64,000 bases of DNA, taken from contig OZ035998.1 of NCBI GenBank assembly GCA_964035015.1, positions 19,163,327-19,227,326 of the forward strand, given 5' to 3'. Under the pieces are notes generated by a model that saw only the letters and a list, made by a program, of their open reading frames with translations, was not told the DNA's origin and made no database searches. Both the position numbers and the translations under genes were made by a program. Positions within the stretch are counted from its first letter, which is position 1. The number at the start of each line of letters is the position of its first letter. Origin of the DNA: Corallium rubrum (Eukaryota; Cnidaria; Anthozoa; Scleralcyonacea; Coralliidae). This document shows positions 1 to 9,290 of this stretch, piece after piece.

Positions 1-1247
1 AGTCCCAGGCCCCCAAGGTATTAAAATGAACGACGGAAATTTTTGATAATTAGCATGTTCAGAAGCCAATATGTCAGGAACTATTTGATTAAATCAAAAA
101 CGGCAAAATAACTTATTAACTGATTTTTTCTTCTCTATTTAAATACGTTAAAACCCCACAAGTGATATAAGCACTTTAAGAAAAGCAGTCAACCAATGAA
201 AATGCAGAGTCCACCAGCCGATGCCAGGGCCTTTTCCGCCTTACTAATTTCAAAAAGGCCCTGGGAAAGGTACCGCATGTGTCGAGAGAAAGTGAAGAGC
301 AAGCTGCGAGAAGCCGAGAAAGAATACATGTATAATCAAATTCAGATTGTTCAATGGGATATGACCTTGTCAGCATCAGTCGTTGTTGGAATCAATGAGT
401 GCAGTACGTACGAATTTCTTACAATGCACAATAATGGAGTAATACGCCGGATATTGAGGAATCGCAATTTAAAACAAAGCAAAACGAATTTAAGATAATT
501 AGACCTTTACCATGTTTAATTCGCATATCAAACAATCTGAAATATCTCAAAGACGAAGCTAGAAAATGCAAGAAAAACTGCAAAAGGTGTTACTCAGCAA
601 AACACATTTTAAGTGTTCTTTCAAATAAGACAGACTGTTGAAACGTCGTTTCATAGCTATTAGGGACCTTACGAAGTACGACGGCAACTTCAACGACGAC
701 GTCACCTAAACAAAAGAATTCTAGTTGTGGAACAAAGAGAATGAATAGTTTTTAGTCCCTAGAGTAATCTCAACAGTGTCCTCGTTCTTTTTACAACGCC
801 ACTTAGAGCATTTTCACGTCTTCAGGGCGACGTCAACGGCCAAAAGATGAGAACTGTTGTTTAAGATTGACCTCATTACAGACACTACAATCTTTTTAGC
901 AGTACTGCGGCGTTTTGAAAGTCGTTAAACTAGCTTCAAGTATCAAATATAATAGTCAGTTAGCCGTGACTTTTTTTAATTATAAAATTTATGTTGCTTT
1001 TTAACCGCCGTCGTCGTCCTAGCATCATAAGGTCCCTATTTTAACAGATGGCTTTCACCAAGGTAACTTAATTTTGGCCTTTCTGGCCTTGCTATGAAAC
1101 AAAAGATTCTTTCGATTGCAGATACACAAAGCAGCGTAGAAAGACTTGTTAAGATGCAATATAAGAATATTCAAATTAGTCGCCATTGTGAAAGTGCATG
1201 TTAATATAATTGTTTGATGTTTGTCTCTATTTCGCTTATGTTTTTAG
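1..1247. other. VPS50 intron or upstream region, no exon recognised
   Basis: I see no convincing coding exon before the VPS50 exon at 1248. The open frame at 196-498 (100 codons) has no splice support. One stretch in it is faintly like the linker after a LINE endonuclease domain, but too weakly to call. A dispersed repeat occupies 661-1036 and is listed separately. The first 17 bases end in a donor-like AAG/GTATTA and could be an exon end; this cannot be tested inside the window. Confidence 0.4.
661..1036. mobile_element. MITE-like dispersed repeat (AGGGACCTTA ends), copy 1
   Basis: The left end AGGGACCTTACGAAGTACGA and the right end (reverse complement AGGGACCTTATGATGCTAGG) form imperfect terminal inverted repeats. 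The interior carries blocks found again at 32290-32647 and 42483-42660, such as TTTTCACGTCTTCAGG and CTAGCTTCAA. It has no coding potential. It is best read as a non-autonomous DNA element of unassigned superfamily. A direct repeat such as ATT at the flanks is too short to be decisive. Confidence 0.6.
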
Positions 1248-1331
1248 ACAACACATTTAATGTCGAACGTCAAATGGGACATCAAAGAGATCATGTCAGA
1301 ACACAATACTTATGTGGATATCTTACTGAGG
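1248..1331 (+). CDS. VPS50: VPS50 (syndetin) exon, first recognised in window
   Basis: VPS50/syndetin (CCDC132) is the subunit that, with VPS51, VPS52 and VPS53, makes the EARP tethering complex. It acts at recycling endosomes and in dense-core vesicle maturation. This 84-nt exon lies between a TTTTTAG acceptor and a GTTAGT donor and encodes 28 codons in phase 0, including [10 protein letters not shown] and [11 protein letters not shown]. This matches the conserved C-terminal region of animal VPS50 as I know it. The five following exons (3759, 3872, 5649, 7771, 11889) join in phase and together give 172 residues to the stop. The rest of the gene, normally about 960 residues in total, must lie upstream of the window. 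No in-frame stop or frameshift is seen, so the gene looks functional. Family identity is very secure; the exact left splice site is secure by phase. Confidence 0.93.
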
Positions 1332-1387
1332 GTTAGTATCATCTTAATATTTCCAAATGGTTTTTAGGAAGGATTTGCTGTGTAGTG

Positions 1388-1776
1388 TATAGCAGTGCAG
1401 TGCAGCGCAGCGCAGCGCAGCGCAGCGCAGCGCAGTGCAATGTAGTGCAATGTAGTGCCGTGCCGAGGGGAAAATCACTTCAAAAATCTTGCCTAAAAAT
1501 CTGCAAATCCAAAAATCCATGAGAATTCTTGAAAATCCATGTAATCCTTTGAAAATCTATAAAATCCTTGGAAAATTCATAAAATTCTTGGAAAATCCAT
1601 AAAATTCTTTGAAAATCCATAATTATTTTCACAAGAAATCACAAAAAGAAATTTTTAAAATTTCAAAAATCTCGTACATTTTTCAGGGAGTAATTTGCCC
1701 CTAGTGCAGTGTTGTAGTGCAATGCAGTGTAGTGCAATGCAGTGCAGTGCAGTGCTGTAGTGCAGTGAAATGCAGT
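1388..1776. repeat. Simple-repeat cluster in VPS50 intron
   Basis: 1388-1462 is a GCAGC/GCAGT pentanucleotide run. 1505-1625 is a degenerate tandem of about 20 bp around GAAAATCCATAAAATTCTT. 1703-1776 returns to GTGCAATGCA/GTGCAGT pentamers. The two pentamer runs flank the 20-bp array, so this may be one composite locus. Confidence 0.8.
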
Positions 1777-2141
1777 CTTGGCATTGTTGATGAAGAAGAC
1801 TTAACAAGGCCTAGCTAACAATACTTGCATTTTGAAATATATAACTGGTAAAATATATTACATTGTCATAATTAGCATGCTAAAATTGTTTGGCTTACTG
1901 ATGTCGGTTGTTTTCAAATTACGACGTGTTTTTACTTCCGATTATCTTTTCAGTCTCGGTTTCAATTACTTTGAGATTTTTTTAACTCGGCCATCCGCCA
2001 GCCGCTAGGGTTTGAAAACTCCATGTAACCAGACCCTAAATCTTAAGATATTATTTTTTGGAATAAATTTTGTCATATACTTTTGTCAAACTGTATATCT
2101 ATTTGAAGTTCAAACAGTGAAATAAAAGTAGTGTCCTGTAG

Positions 2142-2799
2142 CAGTGCCTTAGCCAGGATTAGTAATCTACCCGTCCAACAGTCCCCGCCCTACTCAGGGG
2201 GTCTGCATGCCCCCCCAGAAATTTTTGAAATCCGGTCTTCTGAAAAAGTGATTCTGAGCTTTCTGGAAAATAAAAATACTCGAAATTGGAGACCAAACAG
2301 CAGCAAAATCTATCGTTTTCTTTGTCTATATTTAACAATTAGTCACCGATTACCAAAGTCGAGGTGATTATCGGTGAGTATTTGCTGATCCAGAGCTAAA
2401 TATAACGATAATCACCGGTCCGAGACTGAAGTGGCCAATTGTTTTCGTATAATTTCAGAAAACACGTGCATTTGTGTCAGCGGTTGTAGAATGCAATTAT
2501 GCTAATACGTGATGTTGTCATGTTGATAGGGATACGGTTGAACGTCCGCCCTCTGCAGATTAAAATAATCGCCAAATTTAGTCCTAAAATATTAAATATT
2601 TCGCAAAACATAGGAACTTGTATCTTGTGGTCAAGGTATGTTCAATGACCGTTGAATGTCATAGCAAAACTAAAGCTTGTACGGTTGTATTAAAGAACTA
2701 AAGACGAAATACTGGAGTTTTGTTTTATTAAATTTTTGCCCGTCCACTTTCAGAAATTCCCGTCCAAAAGACGGATGGACGGGCCTCTGGCTAAGCCCA
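2142..2799. mobile_element. Non-autonomous DNA element, 10-bp target duplication
   Basis: The direct repeat TGTCCTGTAG is present at 2132-2141 and 2800-2809. The ends inside it are inversely related: CTTAGCCAGG on the left and, read in reverse, CTTAGCCAGAGGCCCGTCC on the right, with ACCCGTCC also inside the left end. There is no coding capacity; the 78-codon frame at 2131 is fortuitous. The target duplication of 8-10 bp suggests a hAT- or Mutator-like mobiliser, but the superfamily is not settled. A palindromic repeat (2331-2440) is nested within it. Confidence 0.7.
2331..2440. repeat. AACAATTAG palindromic repeat, copy 1
   Basis: This starts AACAATTAGTCACCG and ends, imperfectly inverted, with CCAATTGTT. 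It carries GGTGATTATCGGTG opposite CGATAATCACCGG. Closer relatives lie at 8525-8634, with diverged ones near 10062-10108 and 31003-31038, so this is a family of small inverted repeats. Confidence 0.7.
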
Positions 2800-2848
2800 T
2801 GTCCTGTAGGCAGTGTTGGAATACAAATCAAAATATAGTACGGTTTGA

Positions 2849-2957
2849 GTACCGCCGAAATTATTGAACGTACAGTAGTTTCTAACGTTTTGGGCGAATG
2901 CCCTTCGTGGCCTTCGCTCGAAACGTAGAAACTACTGTACGTTCAATAATTTCGGCA
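2849..2957. repeat. Hairpin repeat (about 36-bp arms)
   Basis: The left arm, beginning CGCCGAAATTATTGAACGTA, is the reverse complement of the right arm ending TACGTTCAATAATTTCGGC, with a loop of about 25 nt carrying GGCGAATGCCCTTCGTGG. It is a small fold-back element in a VPS50 intron with no coding content. Confidence 0.8.
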
Positions 2958-3040
2958 GTAGACCACTTGCACTTATTCCCATGGTGGAGGACAATTAATG
3001 CTTATAAACTATAGAATTTTCAATAATAATTGTCAGTTGT

Positions 3041-3405
3041 TTGGGAGCACAGGTGGCGTGTGCTGTTAGGGCGCTGCCTCTCACCAATAGTTAAGCCCGG
3101 TTAGACGGGGTTAGTACTTGGATGGGTGACCGTTTGGGAGTGCCCCGTTCTCGAGCTTGGAACTCATGTGAGTAGAGTTTAGTTGGTCTCTCCTGTGCTT
3201 CGAGGGTTTTTCGCCGGGTTCTCCGGTTTTCCCCCCTCAATAAAATCAACACCTAGGTCTCAGTGGTAATCCGTGGCTGTGCTGTGTTGTATGGCGGCTG
3301 CTTGAAGCGCCTTCGATAAGCCATCTGTAGCTTTGTAATGCGCATTTGATCATATCCACATGCTAATTTGCGCAATAGAAATATTAAATCATCATCATCA
3401 TCATT
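3041..3405 (+). mobile_element. SINE with 5S rRNA-like promoter region (SINE3-type)
   Basis: Bases around 3102-3144 read GTTAAGCCCGGTTAGACGGG and then TTAGTACTTGGATGGGTGAC. This is the A-box/intermediate-element/C-box arrangement of the internal RNA polymerase III promoter of 5S rRNA, with the C-box region essentially intact. The remainder is not 5S rRNA. A central part contains GGGTTCTCCGGTTTTCCCCC, and the 3' end is a short tandem of ATC (about 3388-3402), as expected of a SINE tail. It is therefore a 5S-derived SINE, not a 5S gene: the outer helix I sequences are absent. It sits in a VPS50 intron in the sense direction. Confidence 0.75.
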
Positions 3406-3407
3406 AA

Positions 3408-3525
3408 GCTGTGTTAGTTAGTAATACTCAGAAAAACTCTGAGCTCTAAGCGGGACTCGACCCACAACCTTCTGAATGCTAGCCAGACGCTCTAACCATT
3501 AACACAGCTTGTACAGCAAACAACT
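3408..3525 (-). mobile_element. tRNA-derived SINE
   Basis: Read on the minus strand, it opens TTTGCTGTACAAGCTGTG, followed by an A-box-like TGGTTAGAGCGTCTGG and a B-box-like GGGTCGAGTCCCGC at tRNA-like spacing. AGAGCTCAGAGTTTTTCTGA follows. A true tRNA gene is unlikely because the acceptor stem does not close. Related heads and bodies occur at 4365-4389 plus 5487-5560 and at 23620-23700. Confidence 0.7.
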
Positions 3526-3758
3526 GACAATTATTACTAACATCAAGCTGCAATTTCTGAAACTAACTATAGAATTTTCATTCATTATTTGCTCTGTTGA
3601 ACGTCGGAACTTTGAAGTTGTCCTCCAGATGCACTGTTTTGACGTCATCTGCAAGAAGTCTGTACTCAAACCTCACTATATTTCGATTTGTATCTATTTG
3701 AAGCTGTCGGCTTTATATAGTAACTTGAATAATGAATACTTTTGCTATTTCTCTTAAG

Positions 3759-3799
3759 GAATTGCAACTTTTCAGCATGAGAATTTCTCAAATTTCAAG
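3759..3799 (+). CDS. VPS50: VPS50 exon (41 nt)
   Basis: This short exon lies between a TTCTCTTAAG acceptor and a GTAATT donor. It reads GAA TTG CAA CTT TTC AGC and so on, giving ELQLFSMRISQIS and then two bases (AG) that are completed by the next exon. The residues match the segment between LLR and the I-P-x-P motif in animal VPS50. The exon was fixed by phase on both sides; a neighbouring CAG acceptor 17 bases downstream would break the frame. Confidence 0.85.
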
Positions 3800-3871
3800 G
3801 TAATTATTCCTGTTGTTCTTGTCGTCAACAAACTCGTTTTGTGAACTCAATTTTTTGCATTTCTTTTTTAG

Positions 3872-3952
3872 ACAAATCCCTGTTCCAAACGAAGTTTTAT
3901 CAATTTTGTGGGATCATTGTTCTCGTCGAGCAAACAGAGCATTTGTGGAAGG
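3872..3952 (+). CDS. VPS50: VPS50 exon (IPVP segment)
   Basis: The exon lies between a polypyrimidine TTCTTTTTTAG acceptor and a GTAAGC donor. It completes an Arg codon split across the intron and encodes QIPVPNEVLSILWDHCSRRA and NRAFVEG. The pattern of Pro, Trp-Asp-His-Cys and Ala-Asn-Arg is conserved in syndetin. It ends two bases into a Gly codon, which is completed at 5649. Confidence 0.92.
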
Positions 3953-4389
3953 GTAAGCTTCCCATTGTATTAGGAATCCTTTTTTTAAAAAAATCCTGTC
4001 CGAAGTTAACAAAGTTTAAATAAGCATATTTATAAAGAAAGTAAATGAGTATGTTAAACTTCGTTTGCTTCACGCAACATCATCAGATAATATAGGGATA
4101 ATAAATACATAATATACATATATAAATAAAGCAAATAAAACGTTCTCTGATCAAAATATTTTTTACAACAAGCTTTCAACGACCAGTCCGCAGCCTTGGA
4201 CAGTAGTGACAAAAATTACTGCGGTGTGTTACATACCACGAAACATTAGTTCTTTATACTAAATTATTGTTAAAATGCCTTTGCTTCGTATTATTTGCTG
4301 GGCTTTGATATTCTTACTACGCTTACGATTTCTGCCTGGTACATCTATTGCTCACATTAAAGTTTCGTGTGTTTTTGCTGTACAAGCAG

Positions 4390-5486
4390 CACTGACCTCT
4401 AACTGGACTGCGGGGCCTCGATACTTTTGTATTACATGAAGTGTCCCCAATTGAACGGCGCCATCTTGTTAGGTCTTCCGACGGCGTAAAGTAGCCCGAA
4501 GTGTTGGCGACTCACGCCGATAACTCTTTTGAAGCAAAAAAATGCTTTGAGAAAGACGTTTACACAGAAATTTAATTCTTTTTTAAAGTAAAAAGTCCAA
4601 AGACATTCAAATACATGTAAATTATGGCGTGAAACAGGTTCCGTGGAAAATTCCAAGCTTTTTTCTTTGCCGTGTTTGTTGTCGAATGAAGCAAGCTCAA
4701 AATGGACAGTTAAAACATCTTCCCGAACACAAAGAAACTCAAGAAACATACAAATACAACATAAAACCATTCAGAATTATCCTTTAAAAAAGAAACCTGT
4801 AAATATGTTTGGTTTAGTTGCACTTTTTGCTTACCGACAAGGGTTTTTGGCTTTCAAAATGTTTGTCAACGCAAAGCTCTTTTTTTTTGTAAATTTGGTC
4901 CCATGCCCTTTTTAATCTCATAAGACACGGTTAGCCAAAAGCTGCCCTGTGATTGGTCAATTTCGCGGCTCAGACCTAACAAGATGGCGCCTGATGGCGT
5001 GTATTTGGGCCACTTTTTCGTAGGGCACCCGCAGTCCAGTTATAAGGGGGCAATGGTTCTGTCCAAGGTCTGTGAAAGAATCGCTCATAATCAGTTTACT
5101 GCTTACCTCATCCCTAGAGAGAGACTAGCAACAAAACAAAGTGGGAACAAAAAATGGCATTCAACAGAAACTTCATTAATCCACACAACTGATGCAATTC
5201 TTAAAGGCATTGACAACAAAAAACTTTCAGCCTTTGTTTTCCTTGATATGAGCAAAGCATTTGACAGCATAAACCATGAGATATTACTGGCTAAATTACA
5301 AGAGGTGGGCGCTTCCTCTCCTGTTCTCATTGGTTTCGTAGTTATCTTACAAACAGACAACAAGTTGTACGCATTCATTCGGTGGTTTCTGATCCTTTGC
5401 CCGTCATTTGCGGTGTACCACAAGGCAGTATTTTGGGCCCCTTACTTTTTACTGTCACCCGCAGTCCAGTTATATAGAGGTCAGTG
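4390..5486. mobile_element. hAT-like DNA element carrying a LINE reverse-transcriptase segment, copy 1
   Basis: The termini are CACTGACCTCTAACTGGACT on the left and its inverse ending TATAGAGGTCAGTG on the right. They are flanked by near-identical 8-mers ACAAGCAG (4382-4389) and ACAAGCTG (5487-5494), the target-site size of hAT transposons. The flanking DNA is a tRNA-type SINE that is uninterrupted in a paralogous copy near 23632. Inside are about 640 bp of non-coding body, a partial inner terminal sequence (ACCCGCAGTCCAGTTATA at 5027-5044), a reverse-transcriptase segment, and the same motif again at the true right end. No transposase is present. The body is shared with 41986-42480. Confidence 0.75.
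5045..5456 (+). pseudogene. LINE reverse transcriptase fragment inside the hAT-like element
   Basis: In the frame 4984-5487 the protein contains LSKVCERIAHNQFTAYL, HSTETSLI and FVFLDMSKAFDSINHE. These are the N-terminal half of a CR1/Jockey-type RT domain, including the Asp-containing block A. Downstream the frame shifts, so the G-V-P-Q-G-S-I-L-G-P block is only readable in another frame, and the segment stops at the element end before the YVDD box. It cannot encode a working enzyme. The same fragment, longer, lies inverted at 40830-41978. Confidence 0.85.
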
Positions 5487-5648
5487 ACAAGCTGTCGTAA
5501 GTTGTTAAACTCAGAAAACTCTGAGCTCCAACTTCAAGCTGAAAACATTATACTAACGTAGAAATGATTTTGTTTATAAAGAAAGCAAATGAGTATATTG
5601 TTTATAAAGAACATAAGGCATGTCATCTTCATTTTGTTATATACCCAG

Positions 5649-5747
5649 GTTTTCATGCGCTAAGAAATGTAGCAACGAAGGAAGAGCTCTGATGCAGCTG
5701 GATTTTCAACAGTTTCTTATAAAGCTTGAAAAACTTACTGTTCTGAG
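5649..5747 (+). CDS. VPS50: VPS50 exon (MQLDFQQF segment)
   Basis: The exon lies between an ACCCAG acceptor and a GTAATC donor, 99 nt long. It completes the Gly codon of the previous exon and encodes [20 protein letters not shown] and [12 protein letters not shown], then two bases of an Arg codon. [19 protein letters not shown] is one of the most conserved stretches of animal VPS50. Confidence 0.95.
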
Positions 5748-5799
5748 GTAATCTGTGATTTCTGCTGTTGTTGGTTTTTTTACGTTTGCGCATGTTGGT

Positions 5800-6715
5800 G
5801 GTTGTAAAGGATGGTGGTGGTGCATGGTAGTGGTAGTGGTGTATGGTGTTCGTTTTAGCTGGTGGTGCATGGTGGTAGTTGTAAATGGTGGTAGTTGTAA
5901 ATTGTTGGTGGTGCCTTGTAGTGGTGCATGGCGGTAGTCGTAAATGGTGGTAGTTGTAAATGGTGGTGGTAGTGGTGCATGATGGTAGTTGTAAATGGTT
6001 GGTGGTGGATGGTGGTAGTTGTAAATGGTTGGTGGTGCTTGGTAGCGGTGCATGGTGGTAGTTGTAAATGGTGGTGGTAGTGGTGTATGGTGTTAGTTTT
6101 AGCTGGTGGTGCATGGTGGTAGTCGTAAATGGTGGTGGTAGTGGTGCATGATGGTAGTTGTAAATGGTTGGTGGTGGATGGTGGTAGTTGTAAATGGTTG
6201 GTGGTGCTTGGTAGTGGTGCATGGTGGTAGTCGTAAATGGTGGTGGTAGTGGTGCATGATGGTAGTTGTAAATGGTTGGTGGTGGATGGTGGTAGTTGTA
6301 AATGGTTGGTGGTGCTTGGTAGTGGTGCATGGTGGTAGTCGTAAATGGTGGTGGTAGTGGTGCATGGTGGTAGTTGTAAATGGTGGTGGTAGTGGTGCAT
6401 GGTGGTAGTTGTAAATGGTGGTAGTTGTAAATTGTTGGTGGTGCCTTGTAGTGGTGCATGGCGGTAGTCGTAAATGGTGGTGGTAGTGGTGCATGGTGGT
6501 AGTTGTAAATGGTGGTGGTAGTGGTGTATGGTGTTAGTTTTAGCTGGTGGTGCATGGTGGTAGTTGTAAATGGTTGGTGGTGGATGGTGGTAGTTGTAAA
6601 TGGTTGGTGGTAGTGGTGCATAGTGGTAGTTGTAAATGGTTGGTGGTGGAAGGTGGTAGTTGTAAATGGTTGGTGGTGCCTGGTAGTGGTGCATGGTGGT
6701 AGTCGTAAATGGTAT
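5800..6715. repeat. GT-rich minisatellite, 108-bp higher-order unit
   Basis: About 0.9 kb is made of GGTGGTAGTTGTAAATGG and GGTGGTAGTGGTGCATGG modules. The motif AGTCGTAAAT recurs at 6121, 6229 and 6337, so part of the array has a 108-bp higher-order period. The long frames on both strands (for example 322 codons of Thr/Tyr/His/Pro) follow from the three-base-divisible repeat and are not treated as genes. It lies in the VPS50 intron between 5747 and 7771. Confidence 0.95.
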
Positions 6716-6875
6716 ATGAGGAAGTTATTTCCTATGTTTCTTGCTGTTTCTTAGTGCCCAAATCGGGATGCCTGTTTACACAACGTTTAACTGGTGCAGT
6801 CTGATTATTATAAGATAATCCAGCACACGACAAAATGAGAAAAGCAGCGACATTCACCCATACAGACGCCCACTC

Positions 6876-7290
6876 ACAACCACCATCATGCACCACTTCC
6901 ACCACCATTTACAACTACCACCATGCACAACTACCACCACCATTTACAACTACCACCACCATTTATGACTTACCACCACGCACCACTACCACCACCATTT
7001 ACGACTTACCACCACGCACCACTACCACCACCATTTACGACTTACCACCACGCACCACTACCACCACCATTTACAACTACCACCATGCACCACTACCACC
7101 ACCATTTACGACTACCGCCATGCACCACTACAACCACCATTTACGACTTGCCACCACGCACCACTACCACCACCATTTACGACTACCACCATGCACCACT
7201 ACCAGGCACCACCAACCATTTACAACTACCACCTTCCACCACCAACCATTTACAACTACCACCATGCACCACTGCCACCAGGAACCACGA
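6876..7290. repeat. Same minisatellite in opposite orientation
   Basis: The module here is CCACCATTTACAACTACCAC and CATGCACCACTACCACC, the reverse complement of the array at 5800-6715. A unique spacer of about 160 bp separates them. The pair can form a large intramolecular hairpin in DNA or in the VPS50 pre-mRNA. The frames at 6835-7318 are repeat artefacts. Confidence 0.95.
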
Positions 7291-7770
7291 GGAAAATAAA
7301 ACCAATTTATTTAGGTAGTGATTCCGAACCAAGTTACTGGGAGAACAGTACAGGGTGTCATTCCTCCCCAATTCTGAAAATTCGAGACGAAGCAGACATG
7401 ACAGTGCTGGCATGAAATTTCTACAGAATCCTTTTTGGATCGAAAATCAGACCTCTCCTGTTTTGACGTCTGAATACACAAATTTCCTGGACACTGCACA
7501 ATTAAATTGGAATATCTTGATGACCCGGCACTTCACGTTCCGTCTCTATAAAGTAACAAAAATCGTTCGCCGTTGACCAGGGGAAATATATAACTCAAAA
7601 TGGATGGTAGAGTTAACGCAAGCATTTCAAAGTGAAAGGAGCCCTGATACGAAGTCAGTTGCCATATGAGAGTGGTTAATTTATCAGTTTAGCTGGTAGT
7701 CGATGGTGGTAATGGAAGACAGGGGGTTGTGATGGGAAATTTATTTATTTACGTTATAACGTCTTTTCAG

Positions 7771-7861
7771 GCCTATTCCTGAAAAAGAGTTTGTTGAGGC
7801 ATATGTGAAGGCTTTCTACTTAACAGAACCCGATATGGAAAGATGGATTCGTGAACACAAG
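7771..7861 (+). CDS. VPS50: VPS50 exon (PIPEKEF segment)
   Basis: The exon lies between a GTCTTTTCAG acceptor and a GTTAGC donor, 91 nt. It completes an Arg codon and then encodes [20 protein letters not shown] and [10 protein letters not shown], ending in phase 0. This motif is diagnostic of the syndetin C-terminal domain. Confidence 0.96.
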
Positions 7862-7935
7862 GTTAGCAGTTTATCTCATTGCCTTCAATAAAAATAACTA
7901 AATCATAAATATCTAGATATGGTATTGCAATTAAC

Positions 7936-8105
7936 AAATAAAACATAAATCTCCGACGTTCGACGTCATTTGAACACGAAAGAAGTTGAATAGAAGTACG
8001 AGGCGATAGCCGAGTGCCTTTACACCTCTTTCGTGTTCAAATGACGTCAAATGTACCTTTATAAGAGTACATATGCACAGGAGCGGTATGTTTTATTTGT
8101 TTTAT
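7936..8105. repeat. Inverted repeat with CGTCATTTGAACACGAAAGA arms
   Basis: Inner arms at about 7970-7990 and 8024-8048 (GACGTCATTTGAACACGAAA versus its inverse) pair perfectly for about 20 bp. Outer arms ACAAATAAAACATA (7937) and TATGTTTTATTTGTTT (8088) pair as well. It is a small fold-back or MITE in the last VPS50 intron. Confidence 0.7.
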
Positions 8106-8524
8106 AAAATATGAAGAAAAAACAAACAAACTAATAGTCGGATAGTTTTGAAAGTTCGTAAGCTTTTCCCGCCAGGTGACGCCACTCCAAGCCATTTCAC
8201 GTCATGCATGATCTTCATACTCTTATAAATGCACGGGGCCCAGCCAATCGGAGCGTGCGTAGAGAACACCGTATTTTATAAAGGGAATTAAAGAAACGTT
8301 GGACTGTAGTTCTATATGTAAAAAGGTGGTAAAGTGCCGAGAATAGTCACTGTCTATTAGTGATAAACCACTCGTCCTCGTTGTCTGTGAGCGATAGTCA
8401 ACTCGTCTTTGCCTCGTCGACTATTAACTCACAGACAACTCGGGCTTGTCTAATTGTAATTAGTATAAATTTACAAGTTTCTATCACAAATCCTTGAATT
8501 TCATTGGCTATCGCAGGAGTTAAT

Positions 8525-8634
8525 ATTTAACAATTAGTCACCGAAGTTGAGGTGACTATCGGTGAATATTTACCCAGCCGCAAAGCGGCGAGGTAAATAC
8601 ACCGATAGTCACCGAGACTGAGGTGACTAATTGT
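8525..8634. repeat. AACAATTAG palindromic repeat, copy 2
   Basis: It begins AACAATTAGTCACCGAAG and ends GGTGACTAATTGTT, with inner CACCGATAGTCACCGAGACT. It is the best-preserved member of the family seen at 2331. A diverged half-related stretch lies at 8340-8460 (TAGTCAACTCG, ACAACTCGGGC). Confidence 0.75.
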
Positions 8635-9290
8635 TTTAGTATAATTTCAGAGGTTGATAAAAAACCAATAACATTGAAACAAAAACTTTTAAACAACTGC
8701 TTTCATTTAACAGTTGTGATTCTGTTTATTAACTTTTATTCACAGACGATGTTAGCAAGCCAGTCTTTGTCAGTAAATAATTTCAAAAAAAAGAGTAAAC
8801 AACATCCTACTTTGGAATTGAACTTGTACATGCATTCAAATATATGCTAAAAAGGTTTTTATTCTGGTGTTTTGGATCCTGTGTTACGGCTTTTTTGCAC
8901 TTAATTCAAGTTCAATGTGTTCTTCACTCATGACGAATTTTTCGAAAACATCGCGACGACCAAAACCTAGCCAAAACATACAAAAAATACGAAGAAATAT
9001 AGAAAATATACTTCCTTACCTTTATAAAGTTTTGTTTTTACGATATTTGATATGTATAACATCTCAGTGATAAATGTTTTCAGTATTATGCTCTTTTGTT
9101 TGTCTCAGAAACTACAGACCCCATTTTGAAAAAAAAAATTAACACTTCAATGAATCGACAAATTCTAAAATCTCATACTTCAAAGTGACAACTCCGAGGG
9201 GGAGACTGAAACGAGTAAAGTCAGTGCGGTGTTGAATAAGTACCAGTCTCTTTTCCAAAACTACTTTTGAAGAACAATTTCTTGTGATGC

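Noticed and set aside
1..17. Possible end of a VPS50 exon before GTATTA
   Set aside because: Only five codons are visible, and I could not match them confidently to the protein.
196..498. 100-codon + strand frame near the window start
   Set aside because: A Lys/Arg/Glu-rich stretch is faintly like a LINE linker, but there is no flanking endonuclease or RT motif and no splice support.
3090..3160. A 5S rRNA gene
   Set aside because: Only the internal promoter part resembles 5S. The terminal helix and full length are missing and a SINE tail follows.
3408..3525. A tRNA gene on the minus strand
   Set aside because: A- and B-box-like words are present, but an acceptor stem does not close and the sequence belongs to a repeated family.
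3777..3799. Alternative VPS50 exon start after CAG at 3776
   Set aside because: Its phase does not fit the next exon, whereas the AAG acceptor at 3758 gives an exact in-frame match to the conserved protein.
5653..6694. Open frames of up to 322 codons rich in Thr, Tyr, His and Pro on the minus strand
   Set aside because: They run over a minisatellite whose unit and period are multiples of three, so all frames stay open. Several overlapping frames give the same repetitive peptide, and no start context or splice pattern supports a gene.
6835..7318. Two + strand frames with the same peptide style
   Set aside because: This is the inverted copy of the same minisatellite, with the same reason. They also lie in a VPS50 intron.
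5653..7413. CRISPR array
   Set aside because: The repeats are contiguous tandem units without regular unique spacers, in a eukaryotic intron.
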